Part shown: in pieces, positions 41,976 to 51,176 of the stretch | Position numbering within the stretch: position 1 is the first letter of the stretch | Layout: each line of letters begins with the position of its first letter | NCBI GenBank assembly: GCA_006503475.1 | Contig: RSEH01000092.1 | Location: forward strand, 1 to 64,000 | Source of the DNA: Stentor roeselii | Taxonomy: Eukaryota; Ciliophora; Heterotrichea; Heterotrichida; Stentoridae | DNA: 64,000 nucleotides | Direction: 5' to 3' | The notes under the pieces: generated by a model | Database searches by the model: none | Seen by the model: the letters and a program-made list of their open reading frames with translations, nothing else | What the model was told of the DNA's origin: nothing | Translations under genes and position numbers: made by a program

Positions 41976-43350
41976 AGATGATTAATTTGGCCTCGATTTT
42001 ACAAATGTCTTTATACTTTAGTAATATCCTAATCCAGATGATGTTCTTCTAAATTTCAAAGGGAGTGCTTTAATTAATTAAAGGATCTAATATTTAAAAT
42101 GTTCATTCATAGAAATTTCAAACAAGAAAACTTTAAAAATCAAACTAATTCTAATTTTAATAAGAGTTTAAGAGGTTAATTGAATTTGAAAGACGATACA
42201 GCATTTCCGAACTAAAATAATTCATTTATATATCACATTAGACTAAGCTTGCCAAATGTAAATGGAAATATTATTTTTAGAGTCAGTAATTTTAAAACAG
42301 AATCTCGAATTTCATACATCTGACTCGAATATTATAAATATTATCGATTTAAAATTATATATCCGCTCAAAGCTTGAATATTATTTCCCAATGAAAAATC
42401 CTTATCAAAATTTATATAAACTATTGAGACTGATGAAAATCGGAAAAAAAAATCAAGTGAAATAAAATTTTGAAAAATACCTTGACAAGTTATTCAAATA
42501 CACGTTCGGTCCATTTATCGATATGGTTTACCCATTACCATTTTCAAGCAAAGGAATATGAACATAAACTAATTTCTATCAAGGTAAGGTGGAATTATGG
42601 TACTAAATAGCATGAGTTCTATTCAAGTATTCTCAAGATATCATTAGATATTATCTATTAACTTCTGCTTCTAATCATCCTCAATACATTCATATGTGGT
42701 TCCTTTTAGAATTATTCACTCAGTTTCTATCTAAAAAAATCAAAAAGCTGTCACAATCTTTAAAACTTGATAGAAATTCGGGCCTTAAGAATATTTCTGA
42801 TCAAAAACAAAATTTTGATGAATAATTTACAAATTTGATAGAAATTTAATTTATGAAAATATAGAACAAAGTATTTCAGTGAAAACTTTTGCATCGCTCT
42901 AGATATTAATTAATTTTGTGTGATGAGTAACTTTAAGCACTGGGGAAATGTATATTAAATGGGAATATTTAAAAATCTTAAATTTGAAAGGAAACTTATG
43001 ATGTATAATTTAATAATTAGGTTAACTAAGTAACTTAGTGGGCTGATAAGGTATTTTAAAAGAAAATTTATGAAGAATTTCAATGGTGTATTCAATTAAT
43101 TCAATCATATAATATATATAATGATGCAGCAACATAAAATATTTTTCTTTCTAAAGTTTCCTAAAAAATTATTTCTCTTTTACATAGAAATGAAAAGAAA
43201 TTAGAGTTATGCCTAGATTCTCAATTGGAAATAGATATGTCAAATGTTACCTTATTAAACAGAATCATACAATCCAACACATCGAAAAATAATCACAAAA
43301 AATCAAAGGCAAATTGAAAATCGATAATACATTTATTTGTTTTTCAACCT

Positions 43351-44001
43351 TTAATCATATATTATATCTAGCTCTCTATTTCTAATAGCTTCATCCAAAA
43401 CACTATCTAGTTGAGATATCAAAAAGCCATTTTCATCTAAATTTTCTCTACTTCTTCGAGTCTCCCTAAAAATTTCTTCAATTTTTTGTTTAGCAGAATC
43501 ATTCAAAGTCCTCTTATAGAACCATTCCTTTTTAGTTTCCTTATCCGCAACTAAAATATCTCTAATCTCTTCAATATGAAAAAGCCTTAAACTAAAACAA
43601 GCAATTTTTTGATCTTGATTTTTTTTTAGGTTGAATCTTCTGACATTTCTCCTCATTGTCGCATTTATAAAGTTTTTTATTTGGTTTTCTGACTTAGTTT
43701 GAATGATGTTCGACAAGCAAGACCATTTCGGTCCGATTTCCAGGAAATAATGAAAAATTCTTTTTTCTTCTTCCTTTGAAAAAGTTGAAGGGAATTTTTC
43801 TGTCTTCAAAGAATTAAACCATCGATCTCTGCATTGCTTTGGAGATTTGATGATATTGAAAGAAATCTGAAGGTCACAGGAAATTTTCTTCCAATTCCTC
43901 AGGCCATGATTTCTGATTAGTTCTTTTAGTTTTAAGTCTTCCTTTATAATAAATACCTCTGGAATCCAAACCTTTCCTCTGTGGTTTTGTGTAAGTTCCA
44001 T
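43351..44001 (-). CDS. Myb-like R2R3-type DNA-binding protein, paralog 3, 211 aa, one in-frame intron
   Basis: The reading frame is open across the whole gene, but by alignment with paralogs 1, 2 and 4 a 15-nt GT-AG segment (43942-43956, coding VFIIK if kept) interrupts W-I-P-E / E-D-L-K-L and is an intron. The start at 44001 (MELTQNHRGKVW) gives the same 12-residue lead to the first W as paralog 2; Met at 44031 would be too far upstream. First repeat has RNWKKISCDL and SPKQCRDRWFNSLKT; second has FSKEEEKRIFHYFLEIGPKW and TKSENQIKNFINATMRRNV. An acidic tail ends in RNRELDIIYD. Confidence 0.8.
   Translation of the reverse strand: MELTQNHRGKVWIPEVFIIKEDLKLKELIRNHGLRNWKKISCDLQISFNIIKSPKQCRDRWFNSLKTEKFPSTFSKEEEKRIFHYFLEIGPKWSCLSNIIQTKSENQIKNFINATMRRNVRRFNLKKNQDQKIACFSLRLFHIEEIRDILVADKETKKEWFYKRTLNDSAKQKIEEIFRETRRSRENLDENGFLISQLDSVLDEAIRNRELDIIYD
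43942..43956 (-). other. 15-nt intron of Myb paralog 3, stop-free and in frame
   Basis: Minus-strand GTATTTATTATAAAG with A at position 10. It is the only one of the ten introns ending AAG rather than TAG, and the only one without an in-frame stop. Its place is fixed by homology to the other three Myb genes. Confidence 0.72.
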
Positions 44002-45198
44002 AATTACAGCAGAATATCCTGATAATATCATATCAAACCATAATACCCAATCAAATTTAACTCAAATGTGAATAACTAATAAAAATAATTTTACAAAGTA
44101 ATGAAGAAAAGTTTTTTTATTTAAAATTACTCGAATTCTTCTATTTTATGAGATTTTTTGTTTTATTTAAGCAAATTTGTAAGTTTCATAGATTTTCTTT
44201 AATCTTTTGAGAAAAAATATTCAAGAAAATTGAAGATGATTAGGATGATTTAACCGATAATATTTTAAGAGGGGTAAATTACTTAAAATTTAAGAATATT
44301 TCCTTTTTTAAAAAGAGTTTTGTAATTAGTTTCTAAAATTCTACAAATTGTAATCAATGTTTCATATATGATTCCATTATTTCTAATTAATAGTAAGTAA
44401 TAATAAGATATCTTTCATTTGATATGAGTTAATTTTATTGAATTTTAAGTGCGATTTATAAATTTCGAAATCTCACAGGAGAAAATAAATTATTGGTAAT
44501 ATTTCATATTAAATATTCAAATGCATATGGGTCTTTATTTGAAAAATGCGAAGGACACACTTGAAACGATTCAAATGGATATATTGAGTGAATATTAAGT
44601 AATTTAAGATTAATTTCTTTGAATCTTATGTTCAAACAATAACCTAAGCAAGGATTTTTAATTCTTAGAAATTGTATTCAAATAATATCGATATATATTT
44701 CTAAAATTTACTTAACTTTACTTTAATCATTTTTTATACACTATTCCAAGAACAAAATTCATAATCTTGATGTTCATGCTTATTCTTTAAGAGTTTTTGC
44801 AAAAAAACAAAATTAGTATTAAGTTGTCATAGAAATTGGAAAAAATTATCTAATATTACAAGTCTAATTAAAGTATACTTCAAATATACTCAACAATGGT
44901 ATATTCTTGAAATTATTGAACAAGTGGATTCAATCTAAACTCATCTAAAATTAAATCAACCCGATGAAGTCAAACCTCCAAAACACTTAAAATCAACTAA
45001 TTCTTGAAATATTTAAATATAAATAAGTTCAAATGAAATTATATCCACTTTACTAAAATCTAAAAAAGAAAATATTTTTAAAATATTTCCATATATAATA
45101 CAAGAAAGCGCGTTACAAATAAAATGAATCCATAACAATCAAAGAATATGATTTCAAATCTAAAATACTTAATTCGATTACAATCCAACCTTTATAAC
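44002..45198. other. AT-rich intergenic stretch, nothing recognised
   Basis: About 1.2 kb between Myb 3 and Myb 4. No open frame, RNA gene or repeat that I can support. Confidence 0.55.
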
Positions 45199-45813
45199 CT
45201 AATCAATGCAATTATTTATCCTATTGCCCGATTCTCTTACGTTTTCAAAGCTATAATCCTCTAACTCTTCAACACAGCTTTCCTCAATCGTCCGAATTTG
45301 CCGTTTAGCTTCAGTTGTCAACATCTGATCCTGAAACCATTCTTTCTTCCTTTCCTTCCCCGCACACAAAATATATCGAATATCTTGAATCTTAAACAAA
45401 TCCAAAGAGTTGCATTTAATCTTTTCTTCTTCACATCTACTTGAATTGAATCTTCTTAAATTTCTCCTGAGAGTTGAATTGATAAAGTTCTTTATTTGGT
45501 TTTCTGATTTTGTTTTAATGGTTTGAGAGATAAAAGACCATTTGTTTCCATACTCCAGAAAAAGCTGCAAAATCTGAGACTTTTCAAAATTGCTTAGAAA
45601 TGACGAAAAGTGAGTAGATTTTAATGAGTTGGTCCAGCGGTCTCTGCATTGCTTTGGTGTCCGGACAAGATTGTAGGTTGAGGCGAGTGAAAGTGAAACT
45701 TCATTCCAATTTTTTCCACCGAAGTATTGAACTGTGGCTATAAGTAAATCATCTTCCTAGATATCACTTACGAAAGGTGTCCAAATCTTTCCTGTAGCTA
45801 AGTTCTTCACCAT
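45199..45813 (-). CDS. Myb-like R2R3-type DNA-binding protein, paralog 4, 199 aa, one intron
   Basis: Splicing out 45757-45771 joins MVKNLATGKIWTPF to EDDLLIATVQYFGGKNW and reveals the whole first repeat, ending TPKQCRDRWTNSLKS. The second repeat reads SNFEKSQILQLFLEYGNKW with TKSENQIKNFINSTLRRNL, followed by RRFN. The tail has SLDLFKIQDIRYILCAGKERK, parallel to the other copies, and ends with an acidic/Asn-rich stretch. Length is identical to paralog 2. All four genes point the same way, which fits tandem duplication followed by spacer growth and insertion or retention of actin between copies 1 and 2. Confidence 0.8.
45757..45771 (-). other. 15-nt intron of Myb paralog 4
   Basis: Minus-strand GTAAGTGATATCTAG, A at position 10, phase 0, same site as in paralogs 1-3. 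Confidence 0.87.
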
Positions 45814-45889
45814 TGAAATTATAAAGATTTATGGTTTCAATATCAGAATAATTTTACCTTGAATGAAAGTCCCGTTTAAAAAGTTAATC

Positions 45890-46052
45890 AAGTCTAAACA
45901 CTAAAAACCCTGAAATTCATTCTATTTTACCTTCTACCTCCGATAAACCCATTCTCAAAACCAAAACCAAAATTCATCCAAAAAAAAAAAATCCTAAAAT
46001 ACTTAAAATTTTTCAAATATTCTGCAAACCCAATCCCTCATCACCATTAAAA
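45890..46052 (+). promoter_or_regulatory. G-depleted region upstream of GST paralog 1
   Basis: About 3 G in the last 150 nt before the ATG on the coding strand, with C-rich and A-rich runs. Same signature as upstream of actin, shorter. Confidence 0.4.
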
Positions 46053-46778
46053 ATGTCAAACCAATTAATCGAATTGGTAGTTCACCCACTTTGCCCATAC
46101 GCCCAACGAGCTCTATACACGAGTTCAATAAAGCAGGTTCCGCTGTCCATAACAGAAGTTTCTCTAGCGAATCCTCCAGACTGGTTCTTAGAATTGAATC
46201 CATTAGGCGAAGTCCCGAGCTGCAGAGTGACCCGTGACGGGCAAGTCTTTAAACTGACAGAATCTCTGAACATCAGCGAGTTTCTCGACAGTTTCCCAGG
46301 ACCAGCGCTTTACCCGCGTTTGGAGTCAGGTGAAAAGGACCCTGTTGCAAAATGCTTGATTGACGTGTTCATTTCTCATAAAGTCCAGAGATTTGCAGGT
46401 GCTTTCTATGGAGCTGTTTATAGTTCTGAACAATCTGATGAAGAAAAGAAGGAAATTCAAGAAGCCTTTCTTCTGATCAACTCTTTTGTTGAAGGTGGAT
46501 TCGCCATGCATAAAATTCTGAATAAAAATGAACTTACCTTTGCTGATGTCATGCTTTTACCTCATGTTGAAAGACTTTCTGCATTTCGTGATCAACTGCC
46601 GGAATTTGTCAAAGCTTTGGACTTGACTCATCTTTGGAAGTGGTTTGAACTTGTGACTGCACTTGAATGGACCACTCAACATCGAGCTAGTATTTCAAGA
46701 CTGAAGAAATCGCTGCAGATTTATAAATCAGGAGAGTATAAAGGACTTGATCTTCCTGTGACTCTCTATGATGAATAG
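46053..46778 (+). CDS. Glutathione S-transferase-like protein (Omega/DHAR-type), copy 1, 241 aa
   Basis: N-terminal thioredoxin-like domain with LVVHPLCPYAQRALYTSS: the CPYAQR site with active Cys is typical of Omega and DHAR classes rather than Tyr/Ser GSTs. The cis-Pro strand is GEVPSCRV, followed by the glutathione-contacting LTESLNISEFL (E-S). An all-helical C-terminal domain has FADVMLLPHVERLSAF. These enzymes catalyse thiol transfer or dehydroascorbate reduction in the cytosol. A neighbouring paralog starts 336 bp downstream. No targeting signal. Confidence 0.85.
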   Translation: MSNQLIELVVHPLCPYAQRALYTSSIKQVPLSITEVSLANPPDWFLELNPLGEVPSCRVTRDGQVFKLTESLNISEFLDSFPGPALYPRLESGEKDPVAKCLIDVFISHKVQRFAGAFYGAVYSSEQSDEEKKEIQEAFLLINSFVEGGFAMHKILNKNELTFADVMLLPHVERLSAFRDQLPEFVKALDLTHLWKWFELVTALEWTTQHRASISRLKKSLQIYKSGEYKGLDLPVTLYDE

Positions 46779-46794
46779 CTTAGTTTAAGATTTA

Positions 46795-46938
46795 GGGAAA
46801 TTTTTAGTTTATAGTAAAATCTTGAAGAGATATGAAATTTTTAGTTTATAGTAAAATCATGAAGAGATATGAAATATTTAGTTTATAGTAAAATCATGAA
46901 GATTTAGGGAAATTTTAGTTTTAAGTAAATCATGAAGA
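46795..46938. repeat. Four-copy tandem repeat, 37-bp unit
   Basis: Four copies containing TTTAGTTTATAGTAAAATCA and TGAAGA recur every 37 bp just after the stop of GST copy 1. The fourth copy is diverged. It lies between the two GST genes. Confidence 0.85.
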
Positions 46939-47114
46939 TATTTTTCAAGACTTTCAGAAAATATCATTTTTTTAAATCTTCCTTAAAATAACCCTCTTGT
47001 AATCAACACTAAAATCAGTGAAATCGACTAAATTAATCACCTTTTAAATTAAAAAACAACTTTAGCCAAAGTAGTTAAAACTAATCCATTAAAACATCAT
47101 GATCCTAACTCATA

Positions 47115-47840
47115 ATGTCTGAATCACGAATAGAACTCATAGTTCACCCGATGTGTCCTTACGCCCAACGAGCTTTATACACAAGTTCCTTTAAAAAGCT
47201 TCAAGTTGAGATCTACCACGTTTCACTTGCCCATCCATCAGCCTGGTTCCTCGAAATCAACCCTTCAGGAGAGACGCCCAGTTGTCGCGTGTCAAGCGGC
47301 GGGCGAGAGTTCAAATTAAGTGAATCTTTAAACATCAGCGAATACCTCGAAAGCTTTCCAGGTCCTTATCTTTACCCAAGGCTTCCAATTGGCAAAAGAG
47401 AGCCGCTTACAAAATGCTTGATTGACGTGTTTATAAAACATCAAATCGCAAGATTTTGCAGTACTTTATACTCGATTTACTATAAAAATGAGTACTCTGA
47501 TGATGAGAAGAAGGAAATCATTGCAGCTTTCTTGGATATCAACTCTTCTGTTGAAAAAGGAAGATTTGTCATGCATAAAGTTCTTCATCGTATTGAGTTG
47601 ACATTTGCTGATGTCATGCTTTTACCGTTTGTTGAAAGAATGAGTGCTTTTAAGGATGACTTGCCTGAATTCGTTAGGCTACTTGATTTGACCTCGCTTT
47701 GGAAGTGGTTTGATAATATGATGGAGATGGAATGGACTCAAGAGCATCGTGTGCCTGTTCATCGGCTGAAGAACATGTTCCGGATGATTAAAAGTGGAGA
47801 ATATTCAGGTCTTGAGTTACCTGTCACGAAATATGATTAG
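47115..47840 (+). CDS. Glutathione S-transferase-like protein (Omega/DHAR-type), copy 2, 241 aa
   Basis: Same length and layout as copy 1: LIVHPMCPYAQRALYTSS active site, GETPSCRV cis-Pro strand, LSESLNISEYLESFPGPYLYPR, and FADVMLLPFVERMSAF in the helical domain. Identity is high along the whole length, so the pair is a local duplication. Differences cluster in helix 4-5 (residues about 110-160), which shapes the hydrophobic substrate pocket. The start is in CTCATAATG. Function as for copy 1. Confidence 0.85.
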   Translation: MSESRIELIVHPMCPYAQRALYTSSFKKLQVEIYHVSLAHPSAWFLEINPSGETPSCRVSSGGREFKLSESLNISEYLESFPGPYLYPRLPIGKREPLTKCLIDVFIKHQIARFCSTLYSIYYKNEYSDDEKKEIIAAFLDINSSVEKGRFVMHKVLHRIELTFADVMLLPFVERMSAFKDDLPEFVRLLDLTSLWKWFDNMMEMEWTQEHRVPVHRLKNMFRMIKSGEYSGLELPVTKYD

Positions 47841-47928
47841 AGATAGTATATTAATAATAGATAAATTTAATTTTGTTAACTATTTAAGATCAGGATTTAG
47901 GGACTTGTTTTTAACTAAAATACAAAAA

Positions 47929-49281
47929 TCAACAGTCATTTATTTCCATCTCTTTTCTCTTCATTTCCTTTTCAACAGCCATTCTCAACTTAGAGTAGTC
48001 AATGAAATTCTTAACTTTTACATCATTTTCTTTGAACTTTTGAATTAAACTGTTTCTGAACTCGACGTAACTTCTGTTGACCTTCTGCAAGTTTTTTTCC
48101 TGTTCTTTTTTTCTTAAAAAGTTTTTGTTTGAAATGGCTTGAGAGGACTTTTCAATTCTTTCTTTTCGGTTCATTCGAGATTTTTCTATTCTTTCTTGTT
48201 TTTTCTCGAAGCTTTTTTCTTTTTCATAAACATCCTGCTGGATTTTGAGCTGCTCTTCAACGTGTCGGTATTCAATTGCTTTGGTGCTTCTTGCTCGCTT
48301 TTCTTGAAGACTGTTGAACATGTCTTCTCTTCTTTTCTAACTAAATTTTACGCAAGACTCAGCAAGATCTTGTTGAATTTTTTGGATTTTTCTTACTTGG
48401 TCTTCTTGTTGTTTTATTTGAAGTTCTTCTTTGTGTTGTTGGACTTTTTCGAATATGGTTGAGTTTGAGTTTATGGGGACGTTTTTTTTCGCCAAATTCT
48501 TTTTCGCTCTTTCCGCCGAATTAATAAGTTTAGACTGAATCTTAAAAAGTTTCTGCTGCACATCTTCTTCCTCCCTAACAGCCAAACTTCTTCTCTGCGA
48601 GTAAAAAAACGAGCTACCTCTAACATCCTTTTTACTTTCTTGATTTTCACTATTTTCCAAAGCTTTTTCCTCTCTTTCTTGCAAGTCTCTATACTTTTTA
48701 TGTAGAATTTCTTGAATCCTTCTTTCTTGTGTTTGAAAAAACTTACTTTTATTGTCTTTTTTTGTTGATTTGCTAAGTTTGTTCATCAAAACCTGCTCTA
48801 AAGCAAGTCGTTCCTCTGCCAAAGCCTGAAGCATTTTTTCCTTGTTTTTTTCAACAGTTAATCGTCTAATTATCGCTTGTTTCGCAAGTTTTAGCTTTCG
48901 CGCTGAGGCTTGACGAGGAGATATTGGAATGTATGGAGCGATGTCGGGCTTTTCTCTTGATCTTGGACATGCTGACTGGGAATGAAGAGATTTTGAAGGA
49001 AAAGGAAGAAGGTTCTGGTTTTGGATGAAACTGCTGATTATTTGAATGCAAGCCTTACGCCGGGCCTCGTAATGCTGGTAACGAACTGCTGCTGTTGGGT
49101 TTGAAACTGATTCTTGGAAATCGTGTTGGTGTTTTAATTTTAACTGGTCATGAGAAATACCCAAATCTTTACAACAATGAAAAACCAGTGGATGATTCAA
49201 GTTATTTTCAACAAATTCCTGAATCTCCTCACATTTCGAGTTGATCAAGAAACTATTGAGATTATCCTCCAAGTAACTCAT
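47929..49281 (-). CDS. Coiled-coil protein, 445 aa, one intron
   Basis: Two minus-strand open frames join when a 15-nt intron (48337-48351, phase 0) is removed, fusing QQDLAESC to KRREDMFNSL. The N-terminal 90 residues look folded and helical (NHPLVFHCCKDLGISHDQLK, then a YEARRKACIQIISSF helix). The rest is a long charged coiled coil rich in E, K, Q and R. It resembles structural proteins of basal bodies or cortex in general composition only; no named family is recognised. Divergent from the next gene with a 13-bp gap. Confidence 0.68.
48337..48351 (-). other. 15-nt intron of the coiled-coil gene
   Basis: Minus-strand GTAAAATTTAGTTAG, A at position 10, phase 0. Its removal continues the coiled-coil frame without a break in heptad-like charge pattern. 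Confidence 0.8.
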
Positions 49282-49294
49282 AATCTTTATAAAA

Positions 49295-49939
49295 ATGTTT
49301 AAAAAGCTTTCTCAAGTAGAAGAAATCCGTTCATATCTCGAGAACTTTCCAAGTTTTCACTGGAAAACCGTGATCGAAGCTATTTGTCTCTTCGGCACGC
49401 GAGAACTAAAAAGACAAAAAATGCCGGCTACTTTAAAGACAATAGAAGAAATTCTTTCCTGTGAAACAAAAGAGCTTCAACAAACTCTTCATTACATGAA
49501 ACACGAGTTAAAGCATCTAACCTCAGCAATAAAAAGAATCGAGCGAAAAACTCAAAGTAGTGCAGATCTTTTCAAAGATATCACTGTTCCTACTTCTCAA
49601 TCAAAACATCGACCTGAACTAAAACCTAGAAATTCCAGCTCAAACCTCGGACAGTCAAAAGCAGTTCCTTCAAATGATCGAAGTTTCACTCCTAATTACG
49701 TAAGTTTCCAGAAAAATATCTTAGAACCAAAAGTCTGCCCCTTAAACGACGCTCAAGAAATCATGAAACAAGTTAACTCGCCGAAATTCCTTCAAAAGCC
49801 AGGAATTCAAGAAATTTCAGTGGAACTCTTGAAAAGTAAAGCAAGTCATAGCACACAGGAAACTTCTCCTAAACATTACGCAAAAGCGCCTTTAGGAAAG
49901 AACTTAAAGTTCAGGAAAAATAATTCGGTTAAAGGCTGA
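49295..49939 (+). CDS. Uncharacterised protein with N-terminal helical domain, 214 aa
   Basis: Starts MFKKLSQVEEIRSYLENF in a TTTATAAAAATG context. Residues 1-90 look like a compact helical domain (FHWKTVIEAICLFGTRELKR, then an ELKHLTSAIKRIERK coiled coil); residues 95-214 are Ser/Lys/Pro-rich and disordered. No family recognised. Head-to-head with the coiled-coil gene across only 13 bp; the two may be co-expressed. Confidence 0.55.
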   Translation: MFKKLSQVEEIRSYLENFPSFHWKTVIEAICLFGTRELKRQKMPATLKTIEEILSCETKELQQTLHYMKHELKHLTSAIKRIERKTQSSADLFKDITVPTSQSKHRPELKPRNSSSNLGQSKAVPSNDRSFTPNYVSFQKNILEPKVCPLNDAQEIMKQVNSPKFLQKPGIQEISVELLKSKASHSTQETSPKHYAKAPLGKNLKFRKNNSVKG

Positions 49940-49963
49940 AAAGTGATTTTTAATTGAATAAAT

Positions 49964-50563
49964 ATGGACCCGGAGACTGTCCTTTCTACGATTGGAACGA
50001 TTGTGTCTGTTTTATGTGGAATTACTCAGACAGTTACAATTTACTCGAATAAAAAAGCAGGCTCTGCGTTTTACTTGCCGATTAATTTTTTAAGAGTTGC
50101 GCATGTTTGTCAGATTGGGTGGCTGATTTATGGGTTAATGATTAAAAGTGCCTCGCTTATTGTAGTTAATTTAATGACTACTGCCATCACTTTTTTGAAT
50201 TTGACTCTTTATCAGTCGATTACTCAGAAGGTTTCAGAGATTTTGGTTAGTTACTCGATTATGACTCTTGCTTTTTTGCTTGGAATGTCTTTCTTGAGAA
50301 CAAGTGAAAATATTGGATTTGCTTCAGTGGTTTTGAATGTTGTCACTTTTGTTACTACTTTTGAAGCTATGTACCTGGCTTTGAAAAATAAAAATCGTGA
50401 GTATATTGAAATTAAAATCACCGGGGTTTGCCTTTTTAGCTGCATTATTTGGACTTTAGTTGGAGTTTACATGGGAGACTCGAAGGTGATATTTGGAAGT
50501 GGGGTAGGGGTTGCGATATCTTCGCTTTCGATACTGATTTATACTTTTCTTAGCTTTATTTAG
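49964..50563 (+). CDS. SWEET/MtN3-type sugar transporter, 199 aa
   Basis: Seven predicted TM helices in a 3+1+3 layout. First triple-helix bundle: TVLSTIGTIVSVLCGITQTV, YLPINFLRVAHVCQIGWLIYGL, and LIVVNLMTTAITFLNLTLY with the VN-x-x-T pattern. A linker helix follows, then the second bundle with FASVVLNVVTFVTTFEAMYLALK and CLFSCIIWTLVGVYMGDSKV, ending GVGVAISSLSILIYTFL. Length (about 200-250 usual) and the paired N/T positions fit SWEETs, which are bidirectional sugar uniporters. No signal peptide. Starts 24 bp after the preceding stop on the same strand. Confidence 0.8.
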   Translation: MDPETVLSTIGTIVSVLCGITQTVTIYSNKKAGSAFYLPINFLRVAHVCQIGWLIYGLMIKSASLIVVNLMTTAITFLNLTLYQSITQKVSEILVSYSIMTLAFLLGMSFLRTSENIGFASVVLNVVTFVTTFEAMYLALKNKNREYIEIKITGVCLFSCIIWTLVGVYMGDSKVIFGSGVGVAISSLSILIYTFLSFI

Positions 50564-50642
50564 ATTAGTTGATTAGAAATAATTTATAAGGTTAGAGTTC
50601 ATACGTCTTAATTAAATCATTTAACTAATGTGCTGATTAATT

Positions 50643-51131
50643 TTAAATCTTCGTCCATTCTAAGTGATTTTCAATCGAATTTCCGATAGTGTGAGTTCGA
50701 TATCTCATTAAAATCTCTCGAAGTTCTTGCACCTGGAAGACTATTCCTCTTAAGTTATAACCTCCAGGAACATGAGTCGAGTAACTCACTAGTAACTTCT
50801 GGGGAAAAGGCTTTGACTCGTACTTGCGAATCTCTTCAATCAGTTTTGCTCTGATAGAAAATAACTTAAAAGCAGTTTTTTCATTCCAATTCGTAGTGTT
50901 AGGGTCACAAGTCTTTAAAATTGTTGTTTTTCCTAAAACGTCGAGTTCACTTCCAACAAAAAGATCCCAAATCTCCAATCTTCTTCCAATAGAACTAGTT
51001 GGACACTGCACAAGGACAGGTTGAAGGTCTTCTATAGTGACCATCAAAGATCCGGATTCGACATCGTAGTTTAAGAGAAGATCATGTTTTTGGTTGTGTT
51101 CGAACCACCAACTCTTAAAGTTGAGTATCAT
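50643..51131 (-). CDS. Single DM10-domain protein, 162 aa
   Basis: Residues about 1-95 follow the DM10 pattern of EFHC1/EFHC2 and NDK7: a Y/F-x-L-L-N-Y start (KHDLLLNYDVESGSLMVTI), then LEIWDLFVGSELDVLGKTTIL and KTCDPNTTNWNEK. About 65 helical residues follow (FSIRAKLIEEIRKY and ELREILMRYRTHT). DM10 proteins bind inside doublet microtubules of cilia. Known DM10 proteins have three copies plus EF hands or a kinase; here only one is present. The DM10 call is from pattern, not alignment. Confidence 0.5.
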   Translation of the reverse strand: MILNFKSWWFEHNQKHDLLLNYDVESGSLMVTIEDLQPVLVQCPTSSIGRRLEIWDLFVGSELDVLGKTTILKTCDPNTTNWNEKTAFKLFSIRAKLIEEIRKYESKPFPQKLLVSYSTHVPGGYNLRGIVFQVQELREILMRYRTHTIGNSIENHLEWTKI

Positions 51132-51176
51132 AACAGAATTATTTCACAATAAAATTGTGATTTTCAGACTAAAAAA

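Larger units (their letters stand above)
41512..43350. other. Gene-poor stretch with local repeats
   Basis: 1.84 kb between Myb 2 and Myb 3 without a convincing gene. It holds two short tandem duplications (about 96 bp and exactly 46 bp). A plus-strand open frame at 42262-42465 (67 codons) has no recognisable content and is not called. Confidence 0.55.

Noticed and set aside
42262-42465. Small plus-strand open frame of 67 codons
   Set aside because: No recognisable content, AT-rich Ile/Leu/Asn/Lys composition expected by chance, and no start context or neighbour fit.
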